DNA of 64,000 nucleotides from an uncultured Dokdonia sp. (GTDB lineage: Bacteria > Bacteroidota > Bacteroidia > Flavobacteriales > Flavobacteriaceae), in contig NZ_CANLNH010000010.1 in assembly GCF_947492535.1 (NCBI RefSeq), positions 113,574 to 177,573 of the forward strand. Direction: 5' to 3'. Below the pieces are notes generated by a model. The model had not been told where the DNA came from and made no database searches. It worked only from the letters and a program-made list of their open reading frames with translations. Positions 1-7,605 of the stretch are shown here, piece after piece. Each line of letters starts with the position of its first letter. Position 1 is the stretch's first letter. Made by a program: the position numbers and the translations under genes.

Positions 1-17
1 ATTTATAATTAATATTA

Positions 18-78
18 TTAACAACTACGGTCTATACAAATTCCGAGTTCAATTCTATCTGCAGAAATAAGACTCTGT
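18..78 (-). pseudogene. Degenerate 3' end of a Cys-rich peptide gene
   Basis: Read on the minus strand, this stretch encodes a tail of the form ISADRIELGICIDRSC followed by a stop. It lines up with ISRTRVELGECFDDC...C at the end of the intact peptide gene just upstream (97-270). An in-frame stop lies only a few codons before the matching part and there is no leader. I read it as the remnant of a tandem duplication. The match is short and was made by eye, so a chance resemblance is possible. Confidence 0.35.
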
Positions 79-96
79 TATTTTATTGGCTGGCAA

Positions 97-270
97 TTAA
101 CAATTTTGTTGGCAATCATCAAAACATTCTCCTAACTCAACTCTGGTTCTAGAGATAGCCGCACAGTTGTAGTAACATGCTACAACACAAGAATTACCAC
201 CAGAGGTTGCTAGTTGTTCATTCTTATTTAATGCTTTTACTCCGTTTAGATTTAAAATATTTTTTAACAT
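97..270 (-). CDS. Double-glycine leader peptide with two CX3CX3C motifs
   Basis: This 57-residue product has a leader of about 25 residues that begins MLKNILNLNGVKALNK and ends in GG, like the other small genes nearby. The mature part of 32 residues has six Cys in two identical CX3CX3C clusters separated by 15 residues. In a helix such spacing puts the Cys on one face, so a helical hairpin held by disulfides is a reasonable guess. Leaders of this type are known from Bacteroidota bacteriocin-like and natural-product precursors, and are cut after GG by C39-type peptidases. No maturation enzyme other than the nearby VKOR-thioredoxin fusions is visible. The bioactivity is unknown. The start is the ATG of the conserved MLKN leader. 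Confidence 0.75.
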   Translation of the reverse strand: MLKNILNLNGVKALNKNEQLATSGGNSCVVACYYNCAAISRTRVELGECFDDCQQNC

Positions 271-296
271 AAGATTCCATTTTAAGATTAGTATAT

Positions 297-336
297 AAAA
301 CTTACAAACAACCTATGAATGTTGTCTGTAAGTTTT
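297..336 (-). terminator. Hairpin terminator after the 358-540 peptide gene
   Basis: AAAACTTACA pairs with TGTAAGTTTT and an inner ACAAC pairs with GTTGT, leaving an 8-base loop. On the minus strand the hairpin ends in TTTTATAT. It separates the genes at 358-540 and 97-270, so the latter is probably expressed by read-through. Confidence 0.65.
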
Positions 337-357
337 ACTATTTATTAAGGCAATGGA

Positions 358-540
358 TTAATCAATACACATTCCATCCATACAGCATCCTCTTCCATCT
401 GCGCTATTGGGATTACCAAAGCATGGGCATCCATCACTATCTGATGTACAAAGGAAGATATTACATCCTATGGTTCCTCCATTAATTGATTTTAACTGAC
501 CTACATTTAATGGTTTTCCTAATTTTTCTAATTTTTTCAT
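358..540 (-). CDS. Double-glycine leader, seven-Cys knottin-like peptide
   Basis: The product has 60 residues. I chose the ATG at 540 because the protein then starts MKKLEKLGKPLNVGQ and reaches GG at residue 22, a normal double-glycine leader; the longer frame runs back into the upstream regulatory region. The 38-residue mature part has Cys at 26, 31, 38, 40, 52, 53 and 58. The adjacent Cys pair and overall spacing recall cystine-knot peptides, but seven Cys leaves one unpaired unless a dimer forms. The leader differs from the MLKN type of its neighbours. A conserved inverted repeat lies 44 bases upstream and a hairpin terminator follows. Function unknown; a secreted antimicrobial or signalling peptide is the likeliest role. 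Confidence 0.7.
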   Translation of the reverse strand: MKKLEKLGKPLNVGQLKSINGGTIGCNIFLCTSDSDGCPCFGNPNSADGRGCCMDGMCID

Positions 541-583
541 GGTTAAAATGATTTTGAATTTTACTGATAACCTTGATCCATTA

Positions 584-621
584 AAGACACTCAAGGTATG
601 TGTCTATCCTTGCAAGAATAT
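584..621 (-). promoter_or_regulatory. Peptide-gene upstream element, copy C
   Basis: On the minus strand this reads TTCTTGCAAGGATAGACACA, then a short spacer, then GAGTGTCTT. The first 20 bases are identical to the element before the peptide gene at 10226, some 9.5 kb away. AGACAC and GTGTCT form an inverted repeat. It may be an operator, a promoter or an RNA hairpin in the leader. Confidence 0.6.
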
Positions 622-790
622 TTTTAATGTTTTTTTAGTAATTTGATAGTCAGAATGTTATTGGGGTCGGGATTTTTACCTAAAAATAATCAAAAATGTA
701 TTTAAATTATTGATAATCTGAATTTTAACATTAAAACGCTTTGAATTTTAACTTTTAAGTGTAAAAGTTGCCAGTATTAACCTAAATAGA

Positions 791-819
791 AAAGCGAGCT
801 ATTACTAATAGCTCGCTTT
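791..819 (-). terminator. Hairpin terminator after the 877-1092 peptide gene
   Basis: AAAGCGAGCTATT pairs with AATAGCTCGCTTT around a three-base loop. This is a perfect 13-bp stem just downstream of the minus-strand peptide pair at 877-1345. Confidence 0.75.
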
Positions 820-876
820 GTTTAGATTATAAAAACCTAAATCATTGAATATGTTTATATAAGAGAATTACTTCGC

Positions 877-1092
877 TTATTCGCAGACACAAATTGAATC
901 TACAGGGTTTGATGCTATTTGACAAACAAGCCCTGAATTCCCTGGACAACTTAATGGGTGTCCTGGGCCTCCAATACATGGTTGGTTTTTCCATGGATGT
1001 GCTAAACAGTGACTACCATTTCTTCCTCCTTCGATTGATTTTTGCTCAGTTTTGCTTAAAGCCTTCCCTAAATTTGAAATGTTTTTTAACAT
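877..1092 (-). CDS. Double-glycine leader, six-Cys peptide
   Basis: The 71-residue product starts MLKNISNLGKALSKTEQ and has GG at residues 22-23. The 48-residue mature part contains six Cys, the last two in a CVC motif at the end, and is rich in Gly and Pro. The leader is nearly the same as that of the adjacent upstream gene (1124-1345), but the mature parts differ, which is typical of bacteriocin-like families where leaders are conserved and cores diverge. Only 31 bases separate the two genes and a terminator follows, so they form one transcript. No target or activity can be inferred. Confidence 0.75.
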   Translation of the reverse strand: MLKNISNLGKALSKTEQKSIEGGRNGSHCLAHPWKNQPCIGGPGHPLSCPGNSGLVCQIASNPVDSICVCE

Positions 1093-1123
1093 AATTGAAT
1101 TTTTTTAATGAATAATGTCTTTT

Positions 1124-1345
1124 TTAATGACCTTCACAACAAGCGTGATTTAAAGAAGCATCTACGCAATTACAAGACATTCTAGACGTACATCTTCCCC
1201 AATGATTTAAACATTGTGCTTGTGGATTGCATCCTCCGTTTGTACCAGGCCAATTTTCTTCACCAACAGGTAAACGCCCTCCTAAAGTTTCTTTTTGCTC
1301 TGCCTTATTTAAGGTCTTTCCTAAATTTGAAATGTTTTTTAACAT
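1124..1345 (-). CDS. Double-glycine leader, seven-Cys peptide
   Basis: The 73-residue product has the leader MLKNISNLGKTLNKAEQ ending in GG at residues 22-23 and a 50-residue mature part with seven Cys, including CNC and an adjacent Cys pair near the end. It is the first gene of a two-gene unit with 877-1092 and is preceded by the conserved AGACAC...GTGTCT element. It lies next to the VKOR-thioredoxin fusion gene (1462-3081), which suggests that its Cys become disulfides outside the cytoplasm. A lanthipeptide fate is less likely because no LanB, LanM or similar enzyme is present. Function unknown. Confidence 0.75.
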   Translation of the reverse strand: MLKNISNLGKTLNKAEQKETLGGRLPVGEENWPGTNGGCNPQAQCLNHWGRCTSRMSCNCVDASLNHACCEGH

Positions 1346-1373
1346 AATTAATTATTTTACAATTATTTTTGCT

Positions 1374-1408
1374 GTGAACATTTAGAGACACTCACAGATT
1401 GTGTCTAT
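1374..1408 (-). promoter_or_regulatory. Peptide-gene upstream element, copy B
   Basis: On the minus strand this reads ATAGACACAATCTGTGAGTG followed by TCTCTAAATGTTCACAG. It matches the 10226 element almost base for base through CTGTGAGTGTCTC and TGTTCAC. It ends about 28 bases before the ATG at 1345. Confidence 0.65.
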
Positions 1409-1430
1409 TCTTCGCGAGAGAATATTGTTC

Positions 1431-1460
1431 AATTAATAGCCCTCATAAAGGGCTATTAAT
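1431..1460 (-). terminator. Hairpin after the VKOR fusion gene
   Basis: AATTAATAGCCC pairs with GGGCTATTAATT around a short loop, directly after the stop codon at 1462. The run of T after the stem is weak on the minus strand, so efficiency is uncertain. Confidence 0.6.
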
Positions 1461-1461
1461 T

Positions 1462-3081
1462 TTATATTGCTTCTTGAAATTGTGATGAAAAAGGAATCTG
1501 TGCTTTTAGAGAAGCTTCGTGTAACTCTTCTATAAAATATGTTAGGTCTTCACGTGCATACGCAGAAGGAAATGAATAACCATTTATTAAAATTTCTGGT
1601 GTAAAATTGATTCCATGATAAGCACTCCAATTTTGTTGATGAATTAATGTTTGATGGTATGCATCTTCTTGCTTACATGTTCCCCAAGTAGATAGCCAAG
1701 CATCAGGGTTCATTCCTCCATAAATGTCATGCATTGCTTTTAAACATGGTTCTTGTCCTTCTCGATGATATATTTCTAAAAGACGACTTGTGATTTTATA
1801 AATAGTGGTCTCTCTGTCATCTGTATTTACATTAATTCGGATTGTAATAGCGACTAGGTCGGAATACTTTTTTAGTATGTCTTCTAATATGCTATGTACA
1901 GGTTTACAATGTCCACAGAAAGGACTTGTAACTATTACAAGAGATAAAGGAGCGTTTACATTACCAAATACAATTTCTGATGCATTATCTATAGAAGTCT
2001 GTTTTTTGGGTGCTTGTGTAAGTAATGTCTCAAAGAGGGTAAAGTTTCTTTTAAACTTTGTAAAATCAATAGTAGCTTTTTTTAGTTTTTTAGATGCCAG
2101 GAATATAGGTTCGATAAACATCCAGGTTAATAATGTGAGTGTATATACAATTCCTATAATTAGGAGTGCGTTGATTTGTACGATATCGCTTATTTGGGAA
2201 ATACCTATTCCTGTTTGTGTTAGTAATATACCTACAATAACAAGGCATAAAGGGCACCACGCTTTCGCGAAAGCGTATTGATAATATATAGAATAGAGGG
2301 TGATAGGTGTAGCGATAAAACTCACTATATATAAAGGCGTAATTGCATACTTACATATGGATAAGACGACAACAGAACATGAAAGTCCTATAAAATATAG
2401 CAAACTTACATCACTGAGTTTTATTCCAAATACTGTAGCTCCATCAGAACTTAATACGGTACTACAATTTTTGGAGGTATTTGTATCTGAGCAGAATGCA
2501 TTTCCTATTTTGGTTTCTATACCTAACTGTTGTTTTATGATCGCAACACTTATAAAAACTCCTAGAAGTGCTACAATACCATACCCAATTGTTCCAGTAG
2601 TAAATTGAGCTTGATAGATCAGGCCTAAAAGCATGAACCCTAAACCTGCAAATAGACCTGTTCTCAAATATGTCGTTTTTTTGTTTTTTACAGATGGACG
2701 ATCTGTTTCTTCTTTTTCTACAGCGACGATAATACCTGTAAAGTGTTGTAAGAACTCTTGTGTAGCGTATTCTTTTCTGTCTTTAGCACTATAATATGTA
2801 ATTAAGGAATTTTCTTTTTTTACTACAATGCCAAATAACTGATCTTCTTCAATTTTCATACAGCTAAGAAATACGGTAGGAAGTTGGTCTAATATCTCTT
2901 CTGTTGCAGGAACAACTAGTGCGAGATGATCTATATTAAAATGAGTAAGGACACCCGTAATAGCATGAAGACTTGGATATGAAGGATGACTCTGAATTTG
3001 AAATGCTAATTCTTCCTTATCAAAAGCAATTTTATTTAATTTTAATAATTGCGCTACTTGGTATATAACAGAATTGTTCAA
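1462..3081 (-). CDS. C39-like / VKOR / thioredoxin fusion oxidoreductase
   Basis: The protein has 539 residues. Residues 1-125 resemble the C39 peptidase fold (SHPSYPSLHAITGVL region) but lack the catalytic Cys and His. Residues about 135-330 form a polytopic VKOR domain with the active-site pair C276-P-L-C279 and two upstream Cys in a loop. Residues about 365-525 are a DsbA/thioredoxin-like domain with C389-G-H-C392. VKOR domains reoxidise thiol oxidases using quinone, so the fusion should be a self-contained disulfide-forming machine facing the periplasm. It lies between the CHAT protease gene and Cys-rich peptide genes, which are its likely substrates; the dead C39-like domain could bind their leaders. 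A paralogue is at 8511-10112. A palindrome copy codes for the AFAKA residues just before C276. Confidence 0.85.
   Translation of the reverse strand: MNNSVIYQVAQLLKLNKIAFDKEELAFQIQSHPSYPSLHAITGVLTHFNIDHLALVVPATEEILDQLPTVFLSCMKIEEDQLFGIVVKKENSLITYYSAKDRKEYATQEFLQHFTGIIVAVEKEETDRPSVKNKKTTYLRTGLFAGLGFMLLGLIYQAQFTTGTIGYGIVALLGVFISVAIIKQQLGIETKIGNAFCSDTNTSKNCSTVLSSDGATVFGIKLSDVSLLYFIGLSCSVVVLSICKYAITPLYIVSFIATPITLYSIYYQYAFAKAWCPLCLVIVGILLTQTGIGISQISDIVQINALLIIGIVYTLTLLTWMFIEPIFLASKKLKKATIDFTKFKRNFTLFETLLTQAPKKQTSIDNASEIVFGNVNAPLSLVIVTSPFCGHCKPVHSILEDILKKYSDLVAITIRINVNTDDRETTIYKITSRLLEIYHREGQEPCLKAMHDIYGGMNPDAWLSTWGTCKQEDAYHQTLIHQQNWSAYHGINFTPEILINGYSFPSAYAREDLTYFIEELHEASLKAQIPFSSQFQEAI
2259..2277. 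repeat. CTTTCGCGAAAG palindrome, inside the VKOR gene
   Basis: ACGCTTTCGCGAAAGCGTA. It is read in the frame giving AFAKA on the gene strand, directly before the VKOR active-site Cys pair. Confidence 0.9.
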
Positions 3082-3129
3082 GGGCTTCTTTTTTGTGTTC
3101 CCTTTGTAGTTCCAGCGAATTGAATTTTG

Positions 3130-5817
3130 TTACCCTAAACTTTTTCTTTTTCTTTTTTTGAAGTATAAAATAATGATAACGAGTAGTATAAGAATTGCTG
3201 AAATGCTAAAAATAAGTGCTGTATTGTTAATGTATAAGGAGCTTTCTGCTTCCCCTATTAAAATAAAAGGAGCCCAGTAATATGGAGATTGGTTAGATAA
3301 ATTACTTGAAGATATATAATCCAGTTTTGCTTTATATAAGGCATCAGATTTTGAATTTCCTTCTTTTAGATATGTATAAAAAGAAGTCATCACTTTTGAA
3401 GTAGCCTTATCATTCGTTTCCCATAAACTAGATACAACCGTATTTGCTCCTGCATAAAAGAAACCTCTCGCTAAACTCATCACACCTTCCCCAGGAGCAA
3501 TATCGCCTATAGTCGTATTACAAGCACTAAGTACGATAAGTTCTGCATTGTTTTGATAGGTGTATAATTCATGAGATTCTAACGTTGTATCATAAAAAGC
3601 AATCCACGGATTTGAAGAGGCATCTGCATGTGTTGCTAAATGTATGATCTCACTTGATTGTGATTTTGTAAGAAAGTTATCTTTTGTAGCTGTAGTTTCT
3701 AGAAAAGAGCGCCCACCTATAATACTTTCTATTGCAGCAATCTCCTTTCTGCTTTTTTGCAAAGGGGTTAAATTATTGTCTGAAAAGTTGATAGGAGCAA
3801 AGCCAGTAAATTTAGTATCATGAGTTCGCTGTATGGCTTCATTTCTTTGTGAAAAAGATAATGAATATGAGTAATTTATCTTGTGTGATTTAATTAAGTA
3901 TTCTGAGCTGTTTTTAGAAGTTAAAAAGGAATCAAAAGGGACATATTGCAATTCTCCATCAGGAATAATAAGCAACTCCTTTCCTTTAATAGCTGTTTTA
4001 ATATGTTGAGTAGGGAATAATATATTAAATAAGGCATGTGCAGAATCTTTATAACTTTCTTGTTCTGCTTCTGTTTCAAAAGGTTTAGAAATTGTTGTAC
4101 GATATTGGAAGATATGCTCTTTTAATGTATTTATATCCTGAACTTCAAATAGCTCTATTGTAGTAGCATCTATATAAATACCATATATGATTTCATCTCC
4201 ACTTTCTGGCTTGCCCCATATGTATGAAATGATGGCGATATCTGGAGGTAGTGATTTTTGTACTTGATTTATGGTTGTGAGTGTATTATCTAATTTTTTC
4301 TTTTTATATAAAGGAAACGCTAGCGAAATAGAGTCTTGTAATTTCTGATAACTTGTTTTAAGATCAAAGAGTATTTCCTGTTGTTTCTTTATTTTTTCAG
4401 TGTCTTTTGTTTCAGAAATGGTATTTTCTAATGCTAGGATTTCCCTTTTGTAGATCAATTGTTTTTTTTGGAGCGCATCAGGGAGTTTTTTACTCTTCAC
4501 TTTTGTGTCAATTTCTGAAGTAAGTAAAAGTGCTTTATTCTTTTCAATAAAATAAAATGCTACTTCGGGTTTGTTAAGTTTTTTACATACCCGAACCCCT
4601 TGTGCATATAATGAAGAGGCCTTTCTTCTCCAAAGTAATTGAGATCTCTCCTCTTGACTTTCTTCTTCTATAAGATCAATTAAGGTATCTGCAATCAATA
4701 TATTATCTAAGGCTAGAGAAAGTTCGTTTTGATCTTTATTCTCTTCATACAGATCTTCTAAGATTTCTGCTTTCTCTTTAAAAGCTCCAAAGATTTTTAT
4801 TTTTTCTGGAATTTCGCTGAGTTCATTTTGAGTGAGTACAGTTATTTTTTTATTCTCTATACCAGTACTTATGGTAAGAGACTCTTGAATGTAATCTAAG
4901 GCTTTACTTGCGTTTTTGCGATACCTATAGTATTGACTTAGATGATGTCTTGAAACTGATTGATTAAGTGCATCTGGACATTCTTTAATTGTTTTTTCTA
5001 TATAATAGAGTGCACTATCCTTTTTAGCGATATTATATAGGTCTGATAGATTTCCATAAATATCACATGTATAATCATTAATACCTTCTTGATCGAGATA
5101 TTTTAAATTTTTTAAGTGATAGTCTCTAGCATTTTCAAAATCTAACGTAGCTTCTTGTGTGTAAAATGTTGCATATCCTGTATATATATAATATTTGTCT
5201 TCAGGCGATATGGTTGTTTTCTCTTCAAGAGCTAGGGCCTTGTCTAGCATCTCTTTTTTCTTGAGAAGGCTCTCTGTGCTACCTTGCTGATGGTATACTA
5301 CAGAAAAGTTAATATATTGCTTGACAAGATCTCTATAATTGTTTTGTTTTTCAAGAAGTGAAATCCCTTTTTTAAAATAATCAATGGCTCTATAGTAATC
5401 ACCTTGAGCACTGTAATAGAGACCTAATCTAGAGTAAGATTGTGCTACTCTAGAAGGATTTATATTTTGTTCTATAATGGCTAGATATAATTCATTACTT
5501 TTTTCATAGTCATTTTGTCGGCTATAAAAAAAGCCTAAACGAAATTGTAAAGTAGCATACTGTTGCGTATTCCTTTCTGATGATGGAAACTTATCTAAAG
5601 CAAGCTTTCCATACCGAACTGCTTCTCCAATATGGGTGCCATAAATTCGTGTAGAAAAATGAGAAGCGATATCACTTAAACTTTTATAATCATTCGCATT
5701 TTCGCATACTGATAGTAAGCTGTCTACAGTAGTTTTATATGCATATCCTTGATCTTTATAAGAAGAGAGATATACATCATAATTGTTTTGGCCTTGTAGA
5801 TTGCTTGTTATAAACAA
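3130..5817 (-). CDS. Periplasmic TPR-CHAT caspase-like protease, copy A
   Basis: The product is about 895 residues from the TTG at 5817. Residues about 40-400 are TPR-like helical repeats, about 410-500 are coiled coil, and about 600-860 form a CHAT domain with the His motif HLATH (726-730) and the Cys motif SACN (C766), the expected catalytic dyad. A hydrophobic helix near 866-886 followed by KKRKRK would anchor the C-terminus with the protease outside. Thirteen codons upstream of the TTG, in frame, encode a good signal peptide (KSLYVLVLWLCGLF), but no ATG starts it: the expected position holds TTA. The gene follows two lipoprotein genes and precedes the VKOR fusion gene. The paralogue at 11117-13828 has an intact start. 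The substrate is unknown; the TPR anti-sigma-like protein is a candidate. Confidence 0.85.
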   Translation of the reverse strand: MFITSNLQGQNNYDVYLSSYKDQGYAYKTTVDSLLSVCENANDYKSLSDIASHFSTRIYGTHIGEAVRYGKLALDKFPSSERNTQQYATLQFRLGFFYSRQNDYEKSNELYLAIIEQNINPSRVAQSYSRLGLYYSAQGDYYRAIDYFKKGISLLEKQNNYRDLVKQYINFSVVYHQQGSTESLLKKKEMLDKALALEEKTTISPEDKYYIYTGYATFYTQEATLDFENARDYHLKNLKYLDQEGINDYTCDIYGNLSDLYNIAKKDSALYYIEKTIKECPDALNQSVSRHHLSQYYRYRKNASKALDYIQESLTISTGIENKKITVLTQNELSEIPEKIKIFGAFKEKAEILEDLYEENKDQNELSLALDNILIADTLIDLIEEESQEERSQLLWRRKASSLYAQGVRVCKKLNKPEVAFYFIEKNKALLLTSEIDTKVKSKKLPDALQKKQLIYKREILALENTISETKDTEKIKKQQEILFDLKTSYQKLQDSISLAFPLYKKKKLDNTLTTINQVQKSLPPDIAIISYIWGKPESGDEIIYGIYIDATTIELFEVQDINTLKEHIFQYRTTISKPFETEAEQESYKDSAHALFNILFPTQHIKTAIKGKELLIIPDGELQYVPFDSFLTSKNSSEYLIKSHKINYSYSLSFSQRNEAIQRTHDTKFTGFAPINFSDNNLTPLQKSRKEIAAIESIIGGRSFLETTATKDNFLTKSQSSEIIHLATHADASSNPWIAFYDTTLESHELYTYQNNAELIVLSACNTTIGDIAPGEGVMSLARGFFYAGANTVVSSLWETNDKATSKVMTSFYTYLKEGNSKSDALYKAKLDYISSSNLSNQSPYYWAPFILIGEAESSLYINNTALIFSISAILILLVIIILYFKKRKRKSLG

Positions 5818-5857
5818 TCCACAAAGCCATAAAACTAGTACGTATAATGATTTTAAA

Positions 5858-6310
5858 TTATATAGGCGCAGAAATACAAGTATTTGAAAATGTTGTTAAT
5901 CTTAAATTAGGGTCTGTTGGTTTTACAATATCTGGTTTACAATCCATGTCAGCAGGACATGCTCCTCTCACATGCCATATTTCTGCATTTGGATTAGTTG
6001 TACATTGTGTGATAGATACCATTCTGTTACAATATGGATTTCTAATAGCATTTTTTTCTTGTTTTGTAGAGCTTGGATCATATTCTACAAATATGTAATA
6101 AAAGTTATAACTACCGTCAGATATAAGTAAATTTGGATCTCCACAATTTGTCTGTACTCTGTTGTGTTGATCGGTTTGGTTTTTAGAAACACTGAGAATA
6201 GAATTTGTAGTTACTTGCTGTTCTATGTTTTCTTCAGAATCAACACTACATGATACCGTTAAAATAAAAATTAAAAGAACTGTTAAGGGCTTAAAAAATG
6301 TACTTTTCAT
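5858..6310 (-). CDS. Small lipoprotein upstream of the CHAT gene
   Basis: The protein has 150 residues. I use the ATG at 6310 because it starts the signal peptide MKSTFFKPLTVLLIFILTVS before lipobox Cys C21; the longer frame adds codons inside the promoter. After Cys comes SVDSEEN, acidic as in flavobacterial surface-export signals. The soluble part holds six Cys and the conserved stretch SSTKQEKNAIRNP, then EIWHVRG. It is a close paralogue of the next gene upstream (6513-6926) and weakly resembles the lipoprotein at 13850-14365, so a lipoprotein of this type accompanies both CHAT genes. A role as sensor or regulator of the protease is inference. The family was not recognised. Confidence 0.75.
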   Translation of the reverse strand: MKSTFFKPLTVLLIFILTVSCSVDSEENIEQQVTTNSILSVSKNQTDQHNRVQTNCGDPNLLISDGSYNFYYIFVEYDPSSTKQEKNAIRNPYCNRMVSITQCTTNPNAEIWHVRGACPADMDCKPDIVKPTDPNLRLTTFSNTCISAPI

Positions 6311-6344
6311 AAAAAAGAATTTAGGGTTAAAATTAATATTCATT

Positions 6345-6376
6345 GTGTAGTTACATAACCCTTTTGTTTGTTACCC
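6345..6376 (-). promoter_or_regulatory. GGGTAAC-type promoter of the 5858-6310 lipoprotein
   Basis: On the minus strand GGGTAACAAACAAAAGGGTT is followed by ATGTAACTACAC. Nearly the same block stands before the paralogous gene at 6926. The GGGTAA box is shared with the 8511 and 14365 upstream regions. Confidence 0.5.
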
Positions 6377-6512
6377 AGTAAATGTAAAAGTTTAATTTTA
6401 AGAACTAGTACTTCTTCTGGTGTTTTGTTTTACAGTAATCAAGTATCACTCATCCCTACCATATTTATTACTAAGATAGATATCAAAAAATAAATTAGGT
6501 ATTGTATTCAAA

Positions 6513-6926
6513 TTATTGACATGTATTTGCAAATGTTGCTAGTCTTAAATTTGGATCTGTAGGTTTCACAATATCTGGTTTACATTCCATATTAGTAGGG
6601 CATATACCTCTTACATGCCATATTTCAGCATCTCTATTATTTGTACAAGGTGTGATGGATACCATTCTATCACAAAATGGATTTCTAATAGCGTTTCTTT
6701 CTTGTTTTGTAGAACTTGGTTCATATGCTACAAGTATGTAGTAAAAGTTGTGATTACCATCAACAATGAGTATATCTGGATCTGCACAGTTTTGACCTGA
6801 AAAAGAGTTGTAAACAGTATTTGCAGTGGTTAACGATTCTACGTTTTCTTCAGAGTCAACACTACACGATAATGTTAAAATAAGGATAAAAAGAGTAGTT
6901 AGGGATTTAAAAAATGTACTTTTCAT
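6513..6926 (-). CDS. Small lipoprotein, tandem paralogue
   Basis: The protein has 137 residues with the start set at the ATG at 6926, which gives the signal peptide MKSTFFKSLTTLFILILTLS and lipobox Cys C21, the same layout as its neighbour at 5858-6310. The two share SSTKQE.NAIRNP, MVSIT, EIWHVRG and KPDIVKPTDPNLRL, so they are a recent tandem duplication. This gene is the first of the minus-strand unit that leads into the CHAT gene and is divergent from the ECF sigma gene at 7042. The predicted location is an outer-membrane lipoprotein. Function unknown. Confidence 0.75.
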   Translation of the reverse strand: MKSTFFKSLTTLFILILTLSCSVDSEENVESLTTANTVYNSFSGQNCADPDILIVDGNHNFYYILVAYEPSSTKQERNAIRNPFCDRMVSITPCTNNRDAEIWHVRGICPTNMECKPDIVKPTDPNLRLATFANTCQ

Positions 6927-6964
6927 AAAAAAGGTTTTAGGGTTAAAATCAAGTAGCAATTACT

Positions 6965-6998
6965 GTGTAGTTGCATAACCCTTTTGTTTGTTACCTAG
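6965..6998 (-). promoter_or_regulatory. Promoter-like block of the 6513-6926 lipoprotein
   Basis: On the minus strand AGGTAACAAACAAAAGGGTT is followed by ATGCAACTACACAG. It copies the block before 6310 with AGGTAAC in place of GGGTAAC, and lies in the 115-base gap shared with the divergent sigma gene. Confidence 0.45.
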
Positions 6999-7041
6999 TA
7001 AATATAAAAGATTATTTTTGTTTATCTAATTAATCACGCGA

Positions 7042-7605
7042 ATGCCTGAAAATACGGTTTACCTCAAAGCTTTATTACAAAATGATTCTAAAGTAATTAC
7101 AGAAATATATGCTTCTATTTTTCCTAAAGTAAAAAAGTTTGTGATTCAAAATAAAGGACAACAGGCAGATGCTGAAGATATTTTTCAGAAAGCATTGATG
7201 CAAATTGCTGTGCGGTATCGCAGAGAGCCTTTTGAAATTAAAAGCAGTTTTGAAGCTTTTCTATTTACAGCGTGTAAAAATTTATGGAGAAGAGAATTAA
7301 ATAAAACCAAAACAAGGGTAACAGATGATGGAGTGATGGAACTTCAAAGTGAAGAAAAAGATATGGCACTTGCTACTTTAGAACAGGAACGATGGGAGCT
7401 ATTTGCAGAAAAACTGGAATTAATCTCTGAAAACTGTAAAAAAGTACTTCAACTATTTTTTGCAAAAGTATCTTATAGTGAAATTGTAAAAAGGCTAGGG
7501 TACAACTCTGAGACTGTGGCAAGACAGCGCGTATTTAAATGCAAAACAAAACTCATGAAAACCATCACTAGTGATCAACGTTATAATTCCTTAAAAGAAT
7601 TATGA
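7042..7605 (+). CDS. ECF-type RNA polymerase sigma factor, copy A
   Basis: The protein has 187 residues, normal for an ECF sigma factor with regions 2 and 4 only. Region 2 includes QADAEDIFQKALMQ and SFEAFLFTACKNLWRRE; region 4 ends in a helix-turn-helix around YSEIVKRLGYNSETVARQR. It would redirect RNA polymerase to a small set of promoters, probably those with GGGTAAG boxes found nearby. Its stop overlaps the start of the TPR anti-sigma-like gene by four bases (ATGA), indicating translational coupling. It is divergent from the lipoprotein/CHAT unit. A paralogue with the same arrangement is at 15031-15597. The identification as a sigma factor is firm; the regulon is inferred. Confidence 0.9.
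   Translation: MPENTVYLKALLQNDSKVITEIYASIFPKVKKFVIQNKGQQADAEDIFQKALMQIAVRYRREPFEIKSSFEAFLFTACKNLWRRELNKTKTRVTDDGVMELQSEEKDMALATLEQERWELFAEKLELISENCKKVLQLFFAKVSYSEIVKRLGYNSETVARQRVFKCKTKLMKTITSDQRYNSLKEL

Larger units (their letters stand above)
541..876. other. Intergenic stretch with regulatory hairpins
   Basis: No gene was found in these 336 bases. They hold the AGACAC...GTGTCT element of the 358-540 gene (584-621) and the terminator of the 877-1092 gene (791-819). The AT-rich middle shows nothing recognisable. Confidence 0.6.

Noticed and set aside
894..1094. Plus-strand ORF of 66 codons
   Set aside because: It mirrors the peptide gene at 877-1092, which has a conserved leader and a terminator; the plus-strand frame has no such support.
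877..1345. Lanthipeptide cluster
   Set aside because: No LanB, LanC, LanM or radical-SAM maturase gene is within the window; the nearby enzymes are disulfide oxidases.
2259..2277. Palindromes as transposon ends or terminators
   Set aside because: There are no transposase genes or paired ends, and many copies lie inside genes without a T run.
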